This document shows, one piece after another, positions 27,064-37,963 of a DNA stretch of 64,000 nucleotides. Each line of letters opens with the position of its first letter. Positions within the stretch are counted from its first letter, which is position 1. Below the pieces are notes generated by a model, which saw only the letters and a program-made list of their open reading frames with translations, was not told the origin of the DNA and made no database searches. The position numbers and the translations under genes are program-made. Location of the stretch: positions 868,001-932,000 of the forward strand of contig CAVVFA010000001.1 of assembly GCA_963747345.1 (NCBI GenBank), read 5' to 3'. The DNA is from GCA-2746795 sp963747345. Its GTDB lineage: Bacteria > Chloroflexota > Anaerolineae > Promineifilales > Promineifilaceae.

Positions 27064-28198
27064 TTAGGATACATACTTGATAGCCTGCCTAAAACCTTCA
27101 ATCATTTTTTCATTATTCCAAAAAGAGATTTTTTGTTTAGCATTCGCTCCTAATTGAAAACGCAAGTCAGGATCACTCAATAAGCAATCAAGCCTACTTG
27201 CCAAAGCATTACTATCCCGTTCTGGGATGACATATCCATTTATCCCATCTTCAACTAATCCCCCAGCAGCAGCACCAACAGCGTCTGTAGCTATAACTGG
27301 AACCCCTTGATTAAAAGCTTCGTTTACAACTAACCCCCAAGGTTCTTTGAACGTGTCCGTTGTCACTGATGGTAAGACGTAAACCCAAGCAAGACTATAA
27401 TATTGAATTGTGTCTTCAGATTGCACATAGCCTGAAAATCGAACTCGTTTAGAAATCCCTTTTTCTTGCACCAACTTTTCCAAACTTTCTCTTTCAGATC
27501 CTGTTCCGGCAAACACTAAAACAGAATCATCTCTCGCAAGGGTCGCAAAAGCATCAACTAAATATGTTAATCCTTTTCCAATCTCCAATCGTCCTAGATA
27601 AAGGATTATTTTTTGCTCATTAAAAATATCCAATTTTTGGCGCAACGCTTCTCGGGTTTTCTCTGGAACAATGAGATTCATAAGAAGCATTGTCTACTGC
27701 ATGAGCAGTAACAAATATCTTTTCAGGCAGAATTCCTTCATTAATTAGATATTCCTTAACATGTTCTCCATAAACCACAATTGCATCAGAATTACGGTAT
27801 ATGTACTGCGTTAGGGGGAAAAACATACGATGAAAAGGAGTGTCTATTCTCATCCATATACCTGTCCACAATATAAACGGTTTTTTTTTCAAGCGAGCTG
27901 CTAAGTAGGTGACCGGTAAAGCAAAACGGCCGTTAATACACTTTAGATAGACATCATAATTTTTTCTCAACAACTTCCAGAGTAAAGTAGGCGTAAATCG
28001 CGTTTTTCCTAATCTAACCCCAGGCAAATACTCAAAGTTGAATTCTCCTTTATTTATACCGTGCTCTTGTTGCCAGTACCATTCATCACCAGCCGAAAAA
28101 AAATAAAAATCACTATCAAAATGTTTCGACAACATTTCGAAAGTTCGTATCCGATAATGAGGACAAATATTTGTTATAAATGCAATTTTCTTGCTCAT
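27064..28198 (-). CDS. Glycosyltransferase family 4 protein, frameshifted
   Basis: About 378 residues after correcting one break near 27,660-27,680. GT-B fold: the N-terminal half opens with KKIAFITNICPHYR; the C-terminal half has YLGRLEIGKGLTYLVDAF and the donor-binding EPWGLVVNEAFNQGVPVIA (E-x7-E). Retaining sugar transferase acting on a lipid-linked oligosaccharide. The start overlaps the stop of the next upstream gene by 4 bases. It carries the only AACGGCCGTT of the island core (27,925), read as NGR. Confidence 0.85.
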
Positions 28199-29376
28199 AA
28201 AAACGATTTATATATTGCCATTAATTGATGATAATATATTTCAGAATCATATTGGAGCTTAAATTCGATTTGGGCATTTCTCCCCATTTGAAGCCCTTTT
28301 TCAGGATTGTTCTTTATCCATTCTAGTTTTTGAAATAAATCTTCGCTATCTCCGGGTTTAAACAATAAGCCAGTCTTCTGGTGTTGGATGATTTCTGGTA
28401 AACTACCGATTGCACTTCCTATTACTGGAGTTCCAACCGCCATACTCTCTAATACAGTGAAGGGAGAATTTTCATACCATATAGACGGTACAATCGTTGC
28501 TACTGCAGAACTTAATAACTCCCATTTTTTTTGCCCACTCACAAACCCAACCAATTCGATATTTGAAATATGATTTTGCTGTAACCAGCTTTGAATCGAT
28601 ACAATCAAAGGCCCATCACCTAATATTTTTAAAGTCACGCCCTTAATTTTCCTAAATGCATGAAGTAACGTCCAGATTCCTTTTTCACGTGATAAACGCC
28701 CTATGAAAACAAAGTCCACCTTCTCTTTAGAAAGATTCCCAACTCGCATTTGGGGAACGTTTTTTGGTAATATATATTTTATTGTGTGCATATTTTCTTT
28801 AGTTGCTATTCCCCCTTCGATAAGTTTTTGACCCGTAAATTCTGCGGGAACTACAAAAGCTTTTATTAAATCAAAAGTTCCAACTTTTCGATGCAGCGCG
28901 ATAGTTAAACCGTAAAGCGCACTCAAACTTCGACTATTACGGAAACAACGAAATCGTATAGCATGAAATGTGTTTCCCAATATGCATTTTTCACAAATTT
29001 GCCCGTTGGTATAAAAAAGACCGTTTGGACAAAGAAATCGAAAATTATAAATAGTTTGAACGATTGGAATGTTGTGATTATGCAAAGCCAAATATACTGA
29101 TGGTGAAATCAATGGGAATACATTGTGGATATGGGCAATCTGTGGTTTGTTTTCCTTAATAATCGCAGTTATATCTCGATATGTTTGTGAGGAAAAAACT
29201 GTTTCTTGAAAAAATTTTACTTTGCGAAAAATATTGTACTCATCAATTTCAGAGCTGTTCCGTGTGAATTGAATTACATCATGTCCACGGCTTTGTAACA
29301 AAGAAACTTGAGCAGACAAAGACACTCTTTCACCACCTGCTTCACGATAATAATTATGAACGACTAATATCTTCAT
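28195..29376 (-). CDS. Glycosyltransferase family 4 protein
   Basis: 393 residues, intact. The N-terminal acceptor half begins MKILVVHNYYREAGGERVS; a CxxC-containing loop (CEKCILGNTFHAIRFRC) near residue 128 is typical of a subset of GT4 enzymes. The donor half has FIGRLSREKGIWTLLHAF near residue 222 and ENSPFTVLESMAVGTPVI near residue 303 with the two catalytic-site glutamates. Overlaps by ATGA with its upstream neighbour and by 4 bases with its downstream neighbour, showing tight operon structure. Confidence 0.9.
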   Translation of the reverse strand: MKILVVHNYYREAGGERVSLSAQVSLLQSRGHDVIQFTRNSSEIDEYNIFRKVKFFQETVFSSQTYRDITAIIKENKPQIAHIHNVFPLISPSVYLALHNHNIPIVQTIYNFRFLCPNGLFYTNGQICEKCILGNTFHAIRFRCFRNSRSLSALYGLTIALHRKVGTFDLIKAFVVPAEFTGQKLIEGGIATKENMHTIKYILPKNVPQMRVGNLSKEKVDFVFIGRLSREKGIWTLLHAFRKIKGVTLKILGDGPLIVSIQSWLQQNHISNIELVGFVSGQKKWELLSSAVATIVPSIWYENSPFTVLESMAVGTPVIGSAIGSLPEIIQHQKTGLLFKPGDSEDLFQKLEWIKNNPEKGLQMGRNAQIEFKLQYDSEIYYHQLMAIYKSFL

Positions 29377-30087
29377 ATCAGATTTGTGTTAATAAAAGAA
29401 TACTCGTTACCAGATTCCGAAATATAGAATAAACGTAGCCCACAACTTTCTAATTTATCGATCGATGATTTTGTAAGAATCCGGCCCTAGCCCTGGGAAA
29501 TTGTGATGAAATTCTACTAGAAGTTGATTTATTTGTATTTTGGACTCTTGGATATCATCTAGTACATCATATTCCGATCCTTCTATATCCATCTTTAGCA
29601 AATCAATGTGATCATGTCCAAGCTGCTTCATAATAGTTTCTAGTCTATAAACTTGCACTTCAACTCTATCACCCAAATTATAAACATTGTTTAACAAAGT
29701 ATGTGAAATGTGTTGAGGATTATTTGGCGAATTAAGAAAAGCCTTCCCATCAAAATCAGCAACACCGTAATCGAAAACGTGAAGTTCTTGCGGTACTTTT
29801 TGAGCTTCAACCCACATGATTGACTCAGGCGTAGGATCAAAAGCATATATTTCTACTCCATACGTTTTCACAAGGGAGAGGTCAAAAGACAAATCCTTTC
29901 CGATTCCAAATGAATAAATAATACTCGTTCGGTTTATGGGTAAGGGATAGATACACCATCCTCCATAATTAGAGCCATGACTTTCGGTCAACAAATGAAC
30001 TTTTGGCCATATGCGCGGAACTTTTTGAAAAAGCTGTTTAAGTAAGAGCCTAAGATAGTATTTACTTTTCTTAAAAAAACCTTCCAT
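29373..30087 (-). CDS. FkbM-family methyltransferase, frameshifted at the C-terminus
   Basis: About 238 residues. The FkbM signature is HDHIDLLKMDIEGSEYDVL near residue 160, with FDPTPESIMW as the SAM-site acidic segment. As written it stops after SYKIIDR (29,455), but the next frame continues LRLFYISESGNEYSFI to a TGA at 29,373 that overlaps the ATG of the next gene as ATGA. That overlap is strong support for a single-base error near 29,460. The start is uncertain: 30,087 (MEGFFKKSKYYLRLL) or the ATG at 30,141. It probably methylates a glycan hydroxyl. Confidence 0.78.
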
Positions 30088-30190
30088 TTTGTTCAATTCA
30101 CCATTTTTGTAATAAAACGTCTTATAATTGATGAGAACCATTCCCAAGATTAATAAATTTTACAGTTCGGCCTTAACGAGTGTTCTGGTT

Positions 30191-31042
30191 TTACTTCAGA
30201 ACCATTCGAATCCAATCTAACTGAACTTGGCGTACTGGCATATCATCAACATTAGAAGGTTCGCTAAATGATAAATATAATGCCTCTAGCTTTTTACCCT
30301 CCAATGGGATAGATATTTCCTCCCAAATTCCTTGACCAGTATAGTATTGAAGAATTCTTTCTCGTTTACCATCTACAATAACTTCAATAGACATATAGGA
30401 ACCATGATAACCTTTCATCCGAATCACCAGATTCGAGTGTCTGGATAACTCAATGGCGTGCGACCCCAGCCAATAAGAATACATAATCATATCGCGATAA
30501 GCTTTTGTATTTAGGTATTCAATATTTACAATATTTCCATTAGATTCTACTACTAACTTAGTCTCAGTCGATTTATCCAGTTTCCATGCCGCTAACTTTT
30601 CAAACTCTTCGATGGAAATATTGCCGTTTGATAAAATTTCATTTGATCCTGTAACAATTGCAGGTACTTGCTGTTCAGTCTCGATCTGAACAGTAGCTGC
30701 GTTCTGAAACCATTTTATTGCTTGGCTCAAATCTCCTTTTAGCCGATAATATTGTCCAATATAAATCGACTGGATCATATCAGTATTTTTGCGTATTGGA
30801 CTGTTAGTTATTTTGCTTTGATCAAATACTAGATTCATTTGGTTTGCGTAATTGGCTAACAATTGTTTGCGCTTGACAACGACTGTAGTTGCAAAAGCTT
30901 TGTTTAAATTAAGATTTGCAATATTATGGCGACTATATATTATGCCAGCTCCCGAAAACCGAATTAAAATAAATGATATGAGAACGATCAAAAACAGGTA
31001 AATAAAATAATTTTTAAGTATGCTTTTAACACTATATTTCAT
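30191..31042 (-). CDS. Membrane-anchored protein of unknown function in the polysaccharide operon
   Basis: 283 residues; no family recognised. An N-terminal transmembrane segment (residues about 11-32) is followed by a helical, possibly TPR-like stretch (IGQYYRLKGDLSQAIKWFQNAA near residue 95). The C-terminal 130 residues are a beta-rich region that looks like a carbohydrate-binding jelly roll (IRMKGYHGSYMSIEV and LEALYLSFSEP). This layout would fit an external accessory protein of glycan assembly. It overlaps the upstream glycosyltransferase by 11 bases. Confidence 0.6.
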   Translation of the reverse strand: MKYSVKSILKNYFIYLFLIVLISFILIRFSGAGIIYSRHNIANLNLNKAFATTVVVKRKQLLANYANQMNLVFDQSKITNSPIRKNTDMIQSIYIGQYYRLKGDLSQAIKWFQNAATVQIETEQQVPAIVTGSNEILSNGNISIEEFEKLAAWKLDKSTETKLVVESNGNIVNIEYLNTKAYRDMIMYSYWLGSHAIELSRHSNLVIRMKGYHGSYMSIEVIVDGKRERILQYYTGQGIWEEISIPLEGKKLEALYLSFSEPSNVDDMPVRQVQLDWIRMVLK

Positions 31043-32270
31043 TTTTAAAACTATAAGATAATAGCTTGTTAAAGGAACTCAACAAACACTCAGGAGAATG
31101 AAGTTGATAAAATTCATCAAAAGCCCCCTCCCCTTCTCCGTTTATATTCACTAACTGATGTATAGCATATAGCCAAGAATCCGAATCGTTTACTGATACA
31201 CACATTCCCAAGTTATATGTACGTACTCTTTCACCCATGGCATATTTCTCATCTACTAAAACTGGTTTTTGAAATGCTGCTGCTTTTGTGAGAATATTAC
31301 TACTATGTGGAAATTCCTCGTAAGCAGCACAAAGAATATCACTAATGCTCAAAAGCGAATTAAAACTCCCTTGATCTGGAATATGTCCAAAATGAAAATA
31401 ACAATTCTCAGGTGTAGATGAGGCAATTGCTGTTAACTCCAGCCGCATTTTCTGTCCTCGACTACTCTCATCTATTTGCCCAGCAATCAAGAAAAAGAAT
31501 TGTGTTGGTGATGCTTTTTGTATTAATTTCAAGAAAGTTAAAACGCCCTTTCGTTCCTGGAGAATTCCAACAAACTAACGACAATCCGACCTTGTGCCAA
31601 TTCTTTTACTTTCTCAGCAACCACATACTTTTTAATTTGAGTTTCTGTGACATCTGGGAACAAAATTACAGATTTTCGAGATAATCTTGTCATTAATTGC
31701 TGTTGAATACCTTCATCCAAGACAGCCACTCCTATGCAATTTGTTGCTTGGAGCACCTTTTCTGGTTTAAGGAATTTAATAACAGTTGCTATTCTTGTAT
31801 TTAATCGCAAATGACGTGGGTGAAAATACAATCCCGACCATTGGTAAGGGAAAAAATTCTCAATCAAAAATGGGAATAATAAAGGATGAAGAAATGAATC
31901 CAACCACGGGAAAAAAACAAAATCCGGATAAATTCCGTCTGATTTTTCAAATTGTTTAATAACTTTTAGAGTTAGTTTCCAAGCCGAAATGACTCGGAAT
32001 TGCATCGCGATTTTAGTAGGAATGCCGACAATATTGATATTAGGTTCTGGCATATGTTGAACATATAAAGATGCTATTCGTTCGGGATCGCTTTCGAGAA
32101 CATGTTGCCTTAGTTGTTCTGGCTCAGCACAAAAAACAATGACACGATACCCTAATTTCAGCAAAGTCAATGTAAACATTCGAAGAAACATTGGATGGTG
32201 ACCTGAAGAAAATGGGATCTACCATTGCTACCGTGTTCAGTGTTAACTTTGAGCCTTGATTATCGTTCAT
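31032..32270 (-). CDS. Glycosyltransferase (GT-B type), two frameshifts
   Basis: About 412 residues once two breaks are corrected. The ATG at 32,270 starts MNDNQGSKLTLNTVAMVDP. A missing T in the TTTT run near 32,220 is needed to reach SSGHHPMFLRMFTLTLLK, and another lesion near 31,535 joins LLEFSRNERA to GVLTFLKLIQKA. The C-terminal half has a donor-domain look: FFLIAGQID, ILCAAYEEFPHSSNILTKAAAFQKPVLV with its glutamate, and the last helix. Weak family match, so the specific GT class is open. Confidence 0.65.
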
Positions 32271-32293
32271 CAATTATTCCAATCGCATACCTA

Positions 32294-33634
32294 TTAATTG
32301 CAAAGTGGATACTGGCCAGATTTTTCTGACGGTAACTTGGTAACAATGTTTTGTTGTTTAGATTTTAGTGCCACTCGACTTAGTTGGGGTGTCACTGCTA
32401 GTACAATTAAAAAAGGCCAAAATAAACCCGCAAAAGCACTTCCTGATATCCCACTCAACAGCACTAAACTCATTAAAGCTATCAATTGCAGTGTAATAGG
32501 CAACAATTCATTATTATGGTATGTTGCTATCCACAACTTAACAAGCTCCATACAAGCCATCACAAATGTTAAGAATAATAATATTCCACCAATTAAGCCT
32601 AGATCAATCAATACTCTTGAGATAACATCATGTGCAACAGTCAGGGTACCCCCTGTCGCTTCGGAATAACCTGACATTATCACCCGATGCCCAGCTTCAT
32701 AACCATAACCCAAGATTGGGGAGTTCCTCCATTGTTCAATCAAATAATCAAAAGCTCGTGTTCTACCCGTAAGGTTTTGAATATCTTTTGATCGTTTGAC
32801 CACGCATAACAAATCGAACTAGATACTGATAATCACCCAAAACCAGACCAAAAATACCAACAATCAACGCAATCCACCCAAACCAAAACTTGAGTGAAAT
32901 TTTACTTTGCATTCCAATTATCAATAATGCACACAAGAAAGCAATAACCATAGTAGTTCTTGTTTGACTAAGGAAAATGAATACCCACGACAAAATATAA
33001 AGGACCATATAGATAACTCTAATTGGCAGTCCCTTTCGAAAAACAGCCTGGGTTAAAAAAAATATCCCAGAAATCGTTGCAGATAAACCAAAATCATTGA
33101 ACACTCCTCCCGTCAATCTATAACCAACACCAGTCAATTTGTTTCCAACAAATTCTGGGCGTAGAAAATAGAAAATAATTATAAGTATTCATTGCCCAAT
33201 CATAACGATATAGAAAGCATTTAATAATACAACTGCTTTAGACTTAGTTAATCGAGCATTTGAAACATTGGTATAAAGGCCTAATGCCAACCACGATATC
33301 ATCAACTTACCAGCAAAAAACAATGTATACGCCGACCTTAATGAGTAAATAGTTGAAAAAACAGCGAACAAGGCAAACAACCCATAGAATCCCAATGCTC
33401 CCTTAGTAAGGGAACTCGGCATAATTCGGCTACGATAAATAAAATGACGAAATAAATAATAACTAATAGTTACCCCGCCGCTATGCCCCATACACTAAGC
33501 CGATAAATTGTGCTCAATCAGTTGCCGTAGTTGGATTATTTAATGCTGCATCAAACTGCTCAGTCCTAAAAGCTAGGCGGTCCCCAAATCATTAAAAGCA
33601 AGAAAGGATAGCAAACAGTTTTAATATTTATCAT
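32294..33634 (-). CDS. Wzy-like O-antigen polymerase, several frameshifts
   Basis: Starts at the ATG 33,634 (MINIKTVCYPFLLLM) and continues in at least four frames. Hydrophobic helices throughout, including YGLFALFAVFSTIYSLRSAY and VIYMVLYILSWVFIFLSQTRTTMV; the SQTRTT segment is the polymerase/ligase periplasmic motif. The last third has TRAFDYLIEQWRNSPILGYGYEAG and VAHDVISRVLIDLGLIGG, again Wzy_C-like. Probably polymerises repeat units on the outer face of the membrane. The disruptions may be sequencing errors in AT-rich DNA; real decay cannot be excluded. Confidence 0.65.
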
Positions 33635-33733
33635 AAATGTCCTAATTTATCGATTTATAACTTGGTAAATATCATGCCCTTTTTCGTTCTACAGCCCAAT
33701 CTCTCAATCGATTAAAGGTAAGGGGAATTTAGA

Positions 33734-35216
33734 TTAAAAATTTAACCAACTAAATAATTGCTTACGCATCGGATGTATCCATAATATTGGCATAATCAAA
33801 AAGATATACACGAAAGTTGTTATTATTACGCTTGTGGAGAAAGCTTGAATCAAAGTTGTTTTATACAACCAGAATGAAATCATCATAGTAAACACACTAG
33901 CTAACATCAGACTCAAATTCGGTCTCGCCCATAAAAAGGCCCCATGCGTTTTTGTCTCAGTATGATACTTAATCGCTATAAAAACAGATTCAAAAATTAG
34001 TGCGAAGCCCGAACCGACTAACACCCCTAAGCCCCCAAATGCCCTCCCTCCAAACCAACCTAAAATCGCTGCTAATAAAGTAATGAAAATGTGACCTAAC
34101 GTAGTCCATTTCAACCGACCTAAACCTAAATATGCGAAGTAAGCAGGGGAACTTAATGAATTGAAAAACCAACTAATTGCTAATATCAATGTGGCTACTA
34201 TAAAAAATGGCTCGATGAAACCAATCCATACTTTAGAAATCAAAGGTATAAAAATAGCCAACATCGTAAAAAGAGGAACAGCAATATAATACATTAATTC
34301 AGCTGAATTTAAGTATACGGAGCGAATCTGCTCCGGTGCACGTTCTACCAAATCAGCAAATGCTGGTACCATCACTCGGTTAGCCGAAACAATCATACTT
34401 CTAAATTGAAGTACCAATCGGTTTGCCATTTCTATATCCCACGATTTGTAATTAGCCGACCTACATAGAAAGAAGACCTTTTGTTATTGGCTCATATAGA
34501 ACAATGGCAATACCAGATATCTGAAAATTCACCCCATAACCGTATCATTTGCTAAATTATTGCTTGTCTCCAAATCGCGGTATTAATGGGATAGGGACAA
34601 GTAATCGCAAAAAAAACAATGCGCATATCAACGTAAAAACATTCTGAAATATATCCGAGCAACCGCCACACGCGCAACAAATCATAAGTTTGCACCAAAC
34701 CCATAGCCAAAATAACAAATAAAACTGTGCCCGCAATCGTTACTCCACCACTGATATCAATCCGTTGATAACCTTCTAAGCCTCCAATAACTGTCATAGT
34801 TATCATTGAAAACCAAACAGATATAGCATAGCGAAAGGCAGAAGCTCAGAGAACCTCTCGCCAATGCACTTGCATCAATGAAGAAGGTTAACGCATACTT
34901 TGCAAAGGGGTAAAACAAATCAAAAAAACTGCAACCGAAATACCGACTAAAATTAATGTTGTTTGAATAACATCTATTACCTTCTGTTGTTTATCAAGAG
35001 CATTATATTTAGCAACTTACTTTACAACACTGCCAGCGGCCCCATATTTGCAGCCCTGCTAATTGAGGTTGAAGCTAACACCAGCGACCATATTCCAAGT
35101 TTTTCTACACCGATTGTATTTAACAGGTAACGATACAAAAAGAAAATCGAGAGCCCAGCTACTAATATTTGAATAATTGCCACGATGGCGTTAATCATCA
35201 CCCGACGATTATTCAT
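33734..35216 (-). CDS. Wzx-like polysaccharide flippase, several frameshifts
   Basis: Three readable pieces cover one MATE/Wzx-type protein: N-terminus MNNRRVMINAIVAIIQILVAG (35,216 to about 35,022), middle GLEGYQRIDISGG (about 34,800-34,550) and C-terminus from about 34,430 (MANRLVLQFRSMIVSANRVM) to 33,734 with seven hydrophobic helices. At least three indels separate them. Wzx exports lipid-linked repeat units. The ATG at 35,216 overlaps the TGA of the upstream methyltransferase. It has lost its frame more often than genes outside the island. Confidence 0.65.
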
Positions 35217-36166
35217 TGGTTCTTGAAGATGCTCAACATATGATCTTTTGCAGTCAACCAGGAAAATGGATGATCAAGTAAATTTGGATATTGCACGACA
35301 TCAAGGGAACCCAATCCTGTAGATCCAAAAGATCTGACTACAAACGGAGCGTATCGATATGAAATCGCCTTACCAATTTCCAAGAATCGTGTACGTATAT
35401 TAGGATTGGTTACATGAGAGTAATAAGAAATGTTTTCTAATTGCGAATCAAGTTGTTTTGCAGCAAATTTGCACCAATCTGGATTAATAAACGAAACATG
35501 TTCCGGAAGAACACAATAATAATATCGACTACCTAGAAATCTCCATGACGCAGCTTGGACATAGAATTACCAGTTGTAACCACAACTCTTCCCCCCTTTT
35601 TTAGCAAGGAAGATAGGCTCCTTAAAAAGTCTTAGCGGATTAACTCATACGTTCTATTACATCAAAGGCAACAATTAAATCAAATCTCTTGTTAATTCGT
35701 CGAAGTTCATTTAAATCATTTGCTAATACCATTACATTTTTTTGTTCCGCTCTTGCTTGCAGCTTCTGGATGAATCTCCACTCCAAATCGGTGTACAGTT
35801 TTAGGCAGTATTTCTAAGAAGCTACCATCCCAACACCCAACATCTAGTAATTTGAATGCCCTCTTGATTCTTTTCCAAATCCAATATTATTTGTCTTACC
35901 ATACGCCAATCATAACGATTTTGTGACATATAGGCCCAGTGGGATTCATCTCCTTGCTCGTATAGTAGATTTGATTCTTCTACAGACATTCTAGGCCATC
36001 TGAAATTCATAGAACAGTTTGGACAAGAATAATACCCACCGCCATTGGTTGGCTTTTCCATTCTCCGTCCAGCAAAGAATATAGAATCTGGTATCTTGCC
36101 AGTTAATTTCGCTTCCTGTGTACAAACAGGACAAGGAATAAATTCGGCCATGGTTTGTTCGTGCAT
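35213..36166 (-). CDS. SAM-dependent methyltransferase with N-terminal zinc ribbon, frameshifted
   Basis: N-terminal zinc-ribbon cysteines CPVC and CPNC near residues 12 and 48. The methyltransferase motif LLDVGCWDGSFLEILP is in another frame near 35,850. Several further breaks occur down to 35,213, where KDHMLSIFKNQ and TGA are followed by the overlapping ATG of wzx. Related C-methyltransferases act on nucleotide sugars, and the zinc ribbon suits that group. Too broken to judge activity. Confidence 0.6.
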
Positions 36167-36192
36167 AGTTATCTTAAAAACGGCTTGCCTGA

Positions 36193-37578
36193 CTATTTGA
36201 TAGGTATAGACTTAATCATGATCTCCAAGAGAGATATGAGACATGCTTCCAGAGACTTTATAGTATCTATCATCCTTGGAATTGTATTATTCATCCCAAA
36301 TATAGAGTTTACTCTCCAACTTTCCCCACTACGTCTAATGATTGTTATTTCACTTACAATTTTCCCCACCAAGATATGACACACTATAATTGTTATAACC
36401 ATCATACCTCCAAGTATTACAGCCAATAATGATATCAAAAGCCGTCTTGCTCCTACCGGTTCCTCAGGCACGGCCGTTTTCCCCACCAACTTCACGCCAC
36501 TATTAATATCCTGCGACGTAATCCGCTCTTCTTCCACTTTACTCGCTAAAGCGGAGTAGGTATCTTGGGCCAATGTATGATGACGTGTCAATCGATTGTT
36601 TTCCGTTTCTGCTTCTTGTTTGCTCTGCTGTAATGCTAGAATTTGCGGCTCTAATTCACCTAATGTTTTTTCAACTGCGATTAATTGGGTAGATAACGCA
36701 CCCTGTAATCCTTCTAGCATGGCGATTTGCTCAGACAGACTCATCTCTTCTGTTTGTGTGGTATCTAATTGAATTTGCCAGGGAACGGCCGTTTCTCCCC
36801 CACCAAAAGCACGCATCTGCAATAATAAGGCAGTCAATGAGTCAACGCTCGTCGCCTCAGCCCCATTTTCAAGCTCGAGCATCAAGCTGTCGATATCCTG
36901 GGTAATGGACTCGATTTGTTCCTGTTTATTCAATTGATTAGCTTGCGTTTGCTGTAAGGATTGCAATTGATTGTTTAGAATAGTTGAGCGATTACGGGAT
37001 TGAAATTCGATCAAGGCATCTTCGGCTGCTGTTAATTCCAATTCTGCATCTACCAACTGTGTTTGGAAAAATGCTAATTGTTCTCCACCCTGATTACCAT
37101 AGATTTGGTTGACCTTGGTTACAAACAAATCGGCCCATAAATTGGCAATAACGGCCGTTTTCTCTGGATCACCATACGTCACAGTCAGGCGCAATAAGCT
37201 GGGGTCAGCACCAGCCGAAGCTGCTAATAAGCCACGCACATCTTCTCCAGATTGAATGTTTGGATCCAACGCCGACACTTCTGGCAGCAAAGCCAACATC
37301 AACTCATCACTCAGCGCGATTTCAGGGTATGCTTTCAGCGGTTGCGTTTCATCGATAGATCGGATTCTTGAATCAAACTCCACAATATCAGATGGTTTGG
37401 TCACGGCCACCAGCGCCGTAGCTTCATAACTAGGCGGCAGTGCTGAACTGACAACAAACGCCACAATTCCTGCCACAACGGCCGTTCCCACAATCCAATA
37501 CCACTTTGAAATCAAAGCTTCAATATAAGGTCGTAAATCAATTTCTTCTTCCAAACGATACTCTCCAAGTCTATTCAA
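36193..37578 (-). CDS. Wzz-like polysaccharide chain-length determinant
   Basis: 461 residues. First transmembrane helix WYWIVGTAVVAGIVAFVV near residue 27, a long periplasmic coiled-coil domain (residues about 90-390, rich in Q, E and L), and a second helix LLISLLAVILGGMMVITII near residue 385. No cytoplasmic tyrosine kinase is fused, and none is next to it. The last 60 residues (from about 36,380) are basic, AT-rich and unlike a Wzz tail. The gene contains three exact and one near-exact palindrome copies, all upstream of that tail, so the compositional boundary of the island falls inside this gene. It is first in the operon. Confidence 0.82.
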   Translation of the reverse strand: MNRLGEYRLEEEIDLRPYIEALISKWYWIVGTAVVAGIVAFVVSSALPPSYEATALVAVTKPSDIVEFDSRIRSIDETQPLKAYPEIALSDELMLALLPEVSALDPNIQSGEDVRGLLAASAGADPSLLRLTVTYGDPEKTAVIANLWADLFVTKVNQIYGNQGGEQLAFFQTQLVDAELELTAAEDALIEFQSRNRSTILNNQLQSLQQTQANQLNKQEQIESITQDIDSLMLELENGAEATSVDSLTALLLQMRAFGGGETAVPWQIQLDTTQTEEMSLSEQIAMLEGLQGALSTQLIAVEKTLGELEPQILALQQSKQEAETENNRLTRHHTLAQDTYSALASKVEEERITSQDINSGVKLVGKTAVPEEPVGARRLLISLLAVILGGMMVITIIVCHILVGKIVSEITIIRRSGESWRVNSIFGMNNTIPRMIDTIKSLEACLISLLEIMIKSIPIK

Positions 37579-37724
37579 AAATTTGCTTAACGGTCAGGGT
37601 GTAACCGGGAACTAAACTTAAAAACTGTAGTTGGATTTAGCAACACCATTCCCAAGATTTGCCCGAACTAAAAAGCCATCGAATGATATAGGATGGCTCT
37701 TGATTCTACAAACTCGCTTCAATT

Positions 37725-37880
37725 TATACGGCAATTCTCAATCTGAACGAATTTGCCCCTATCGCCACCGGTTGAAACCGATGGCTGAGATAAAAAACCT
37801 GCTGAAGCAGGTTAATGGCGGCTTTAGCAACGTGCTTTAGCACGTTTTTTGTACCAGTCTGGGAATTCATCCCCAGACGA
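37725..37880. repeat. REP-like multi-hairpin repeat, copy 1
   Basis: Three stems in a row: CGCCACCGGTTGAAACCGATGGCTG, AACCTGCTGAAGCAGGTT and AACGTGCTTTAGCACGTT, then CTGGGAATTCATCCCCAG. A related block is at 41,700-41,825. It lies between rpe and wzz and does not encode protein. The gap 37,579-37,963 is otherwise empty apart from a vague duplication of CTTCAATTTATACGGC (37,718) and CTTCAATTTACACGGC (37,901). Confidence 0.75.
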
Positions 37881-37963
37881 AGCGGCCAGAATGAGAATTG
37901 CTTCAATTTACACGGCGTACACCATTACATCTTGGGAGTCTTCAGTATTGGTCGAATGATGAC

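Noticed and set aside
24638..36166. Prophage or integrative element in the AT-rich island
   Set aside because: No integrase, transposase, att repeats or phage structural genes; all genes fit polysaccharide synthesis.
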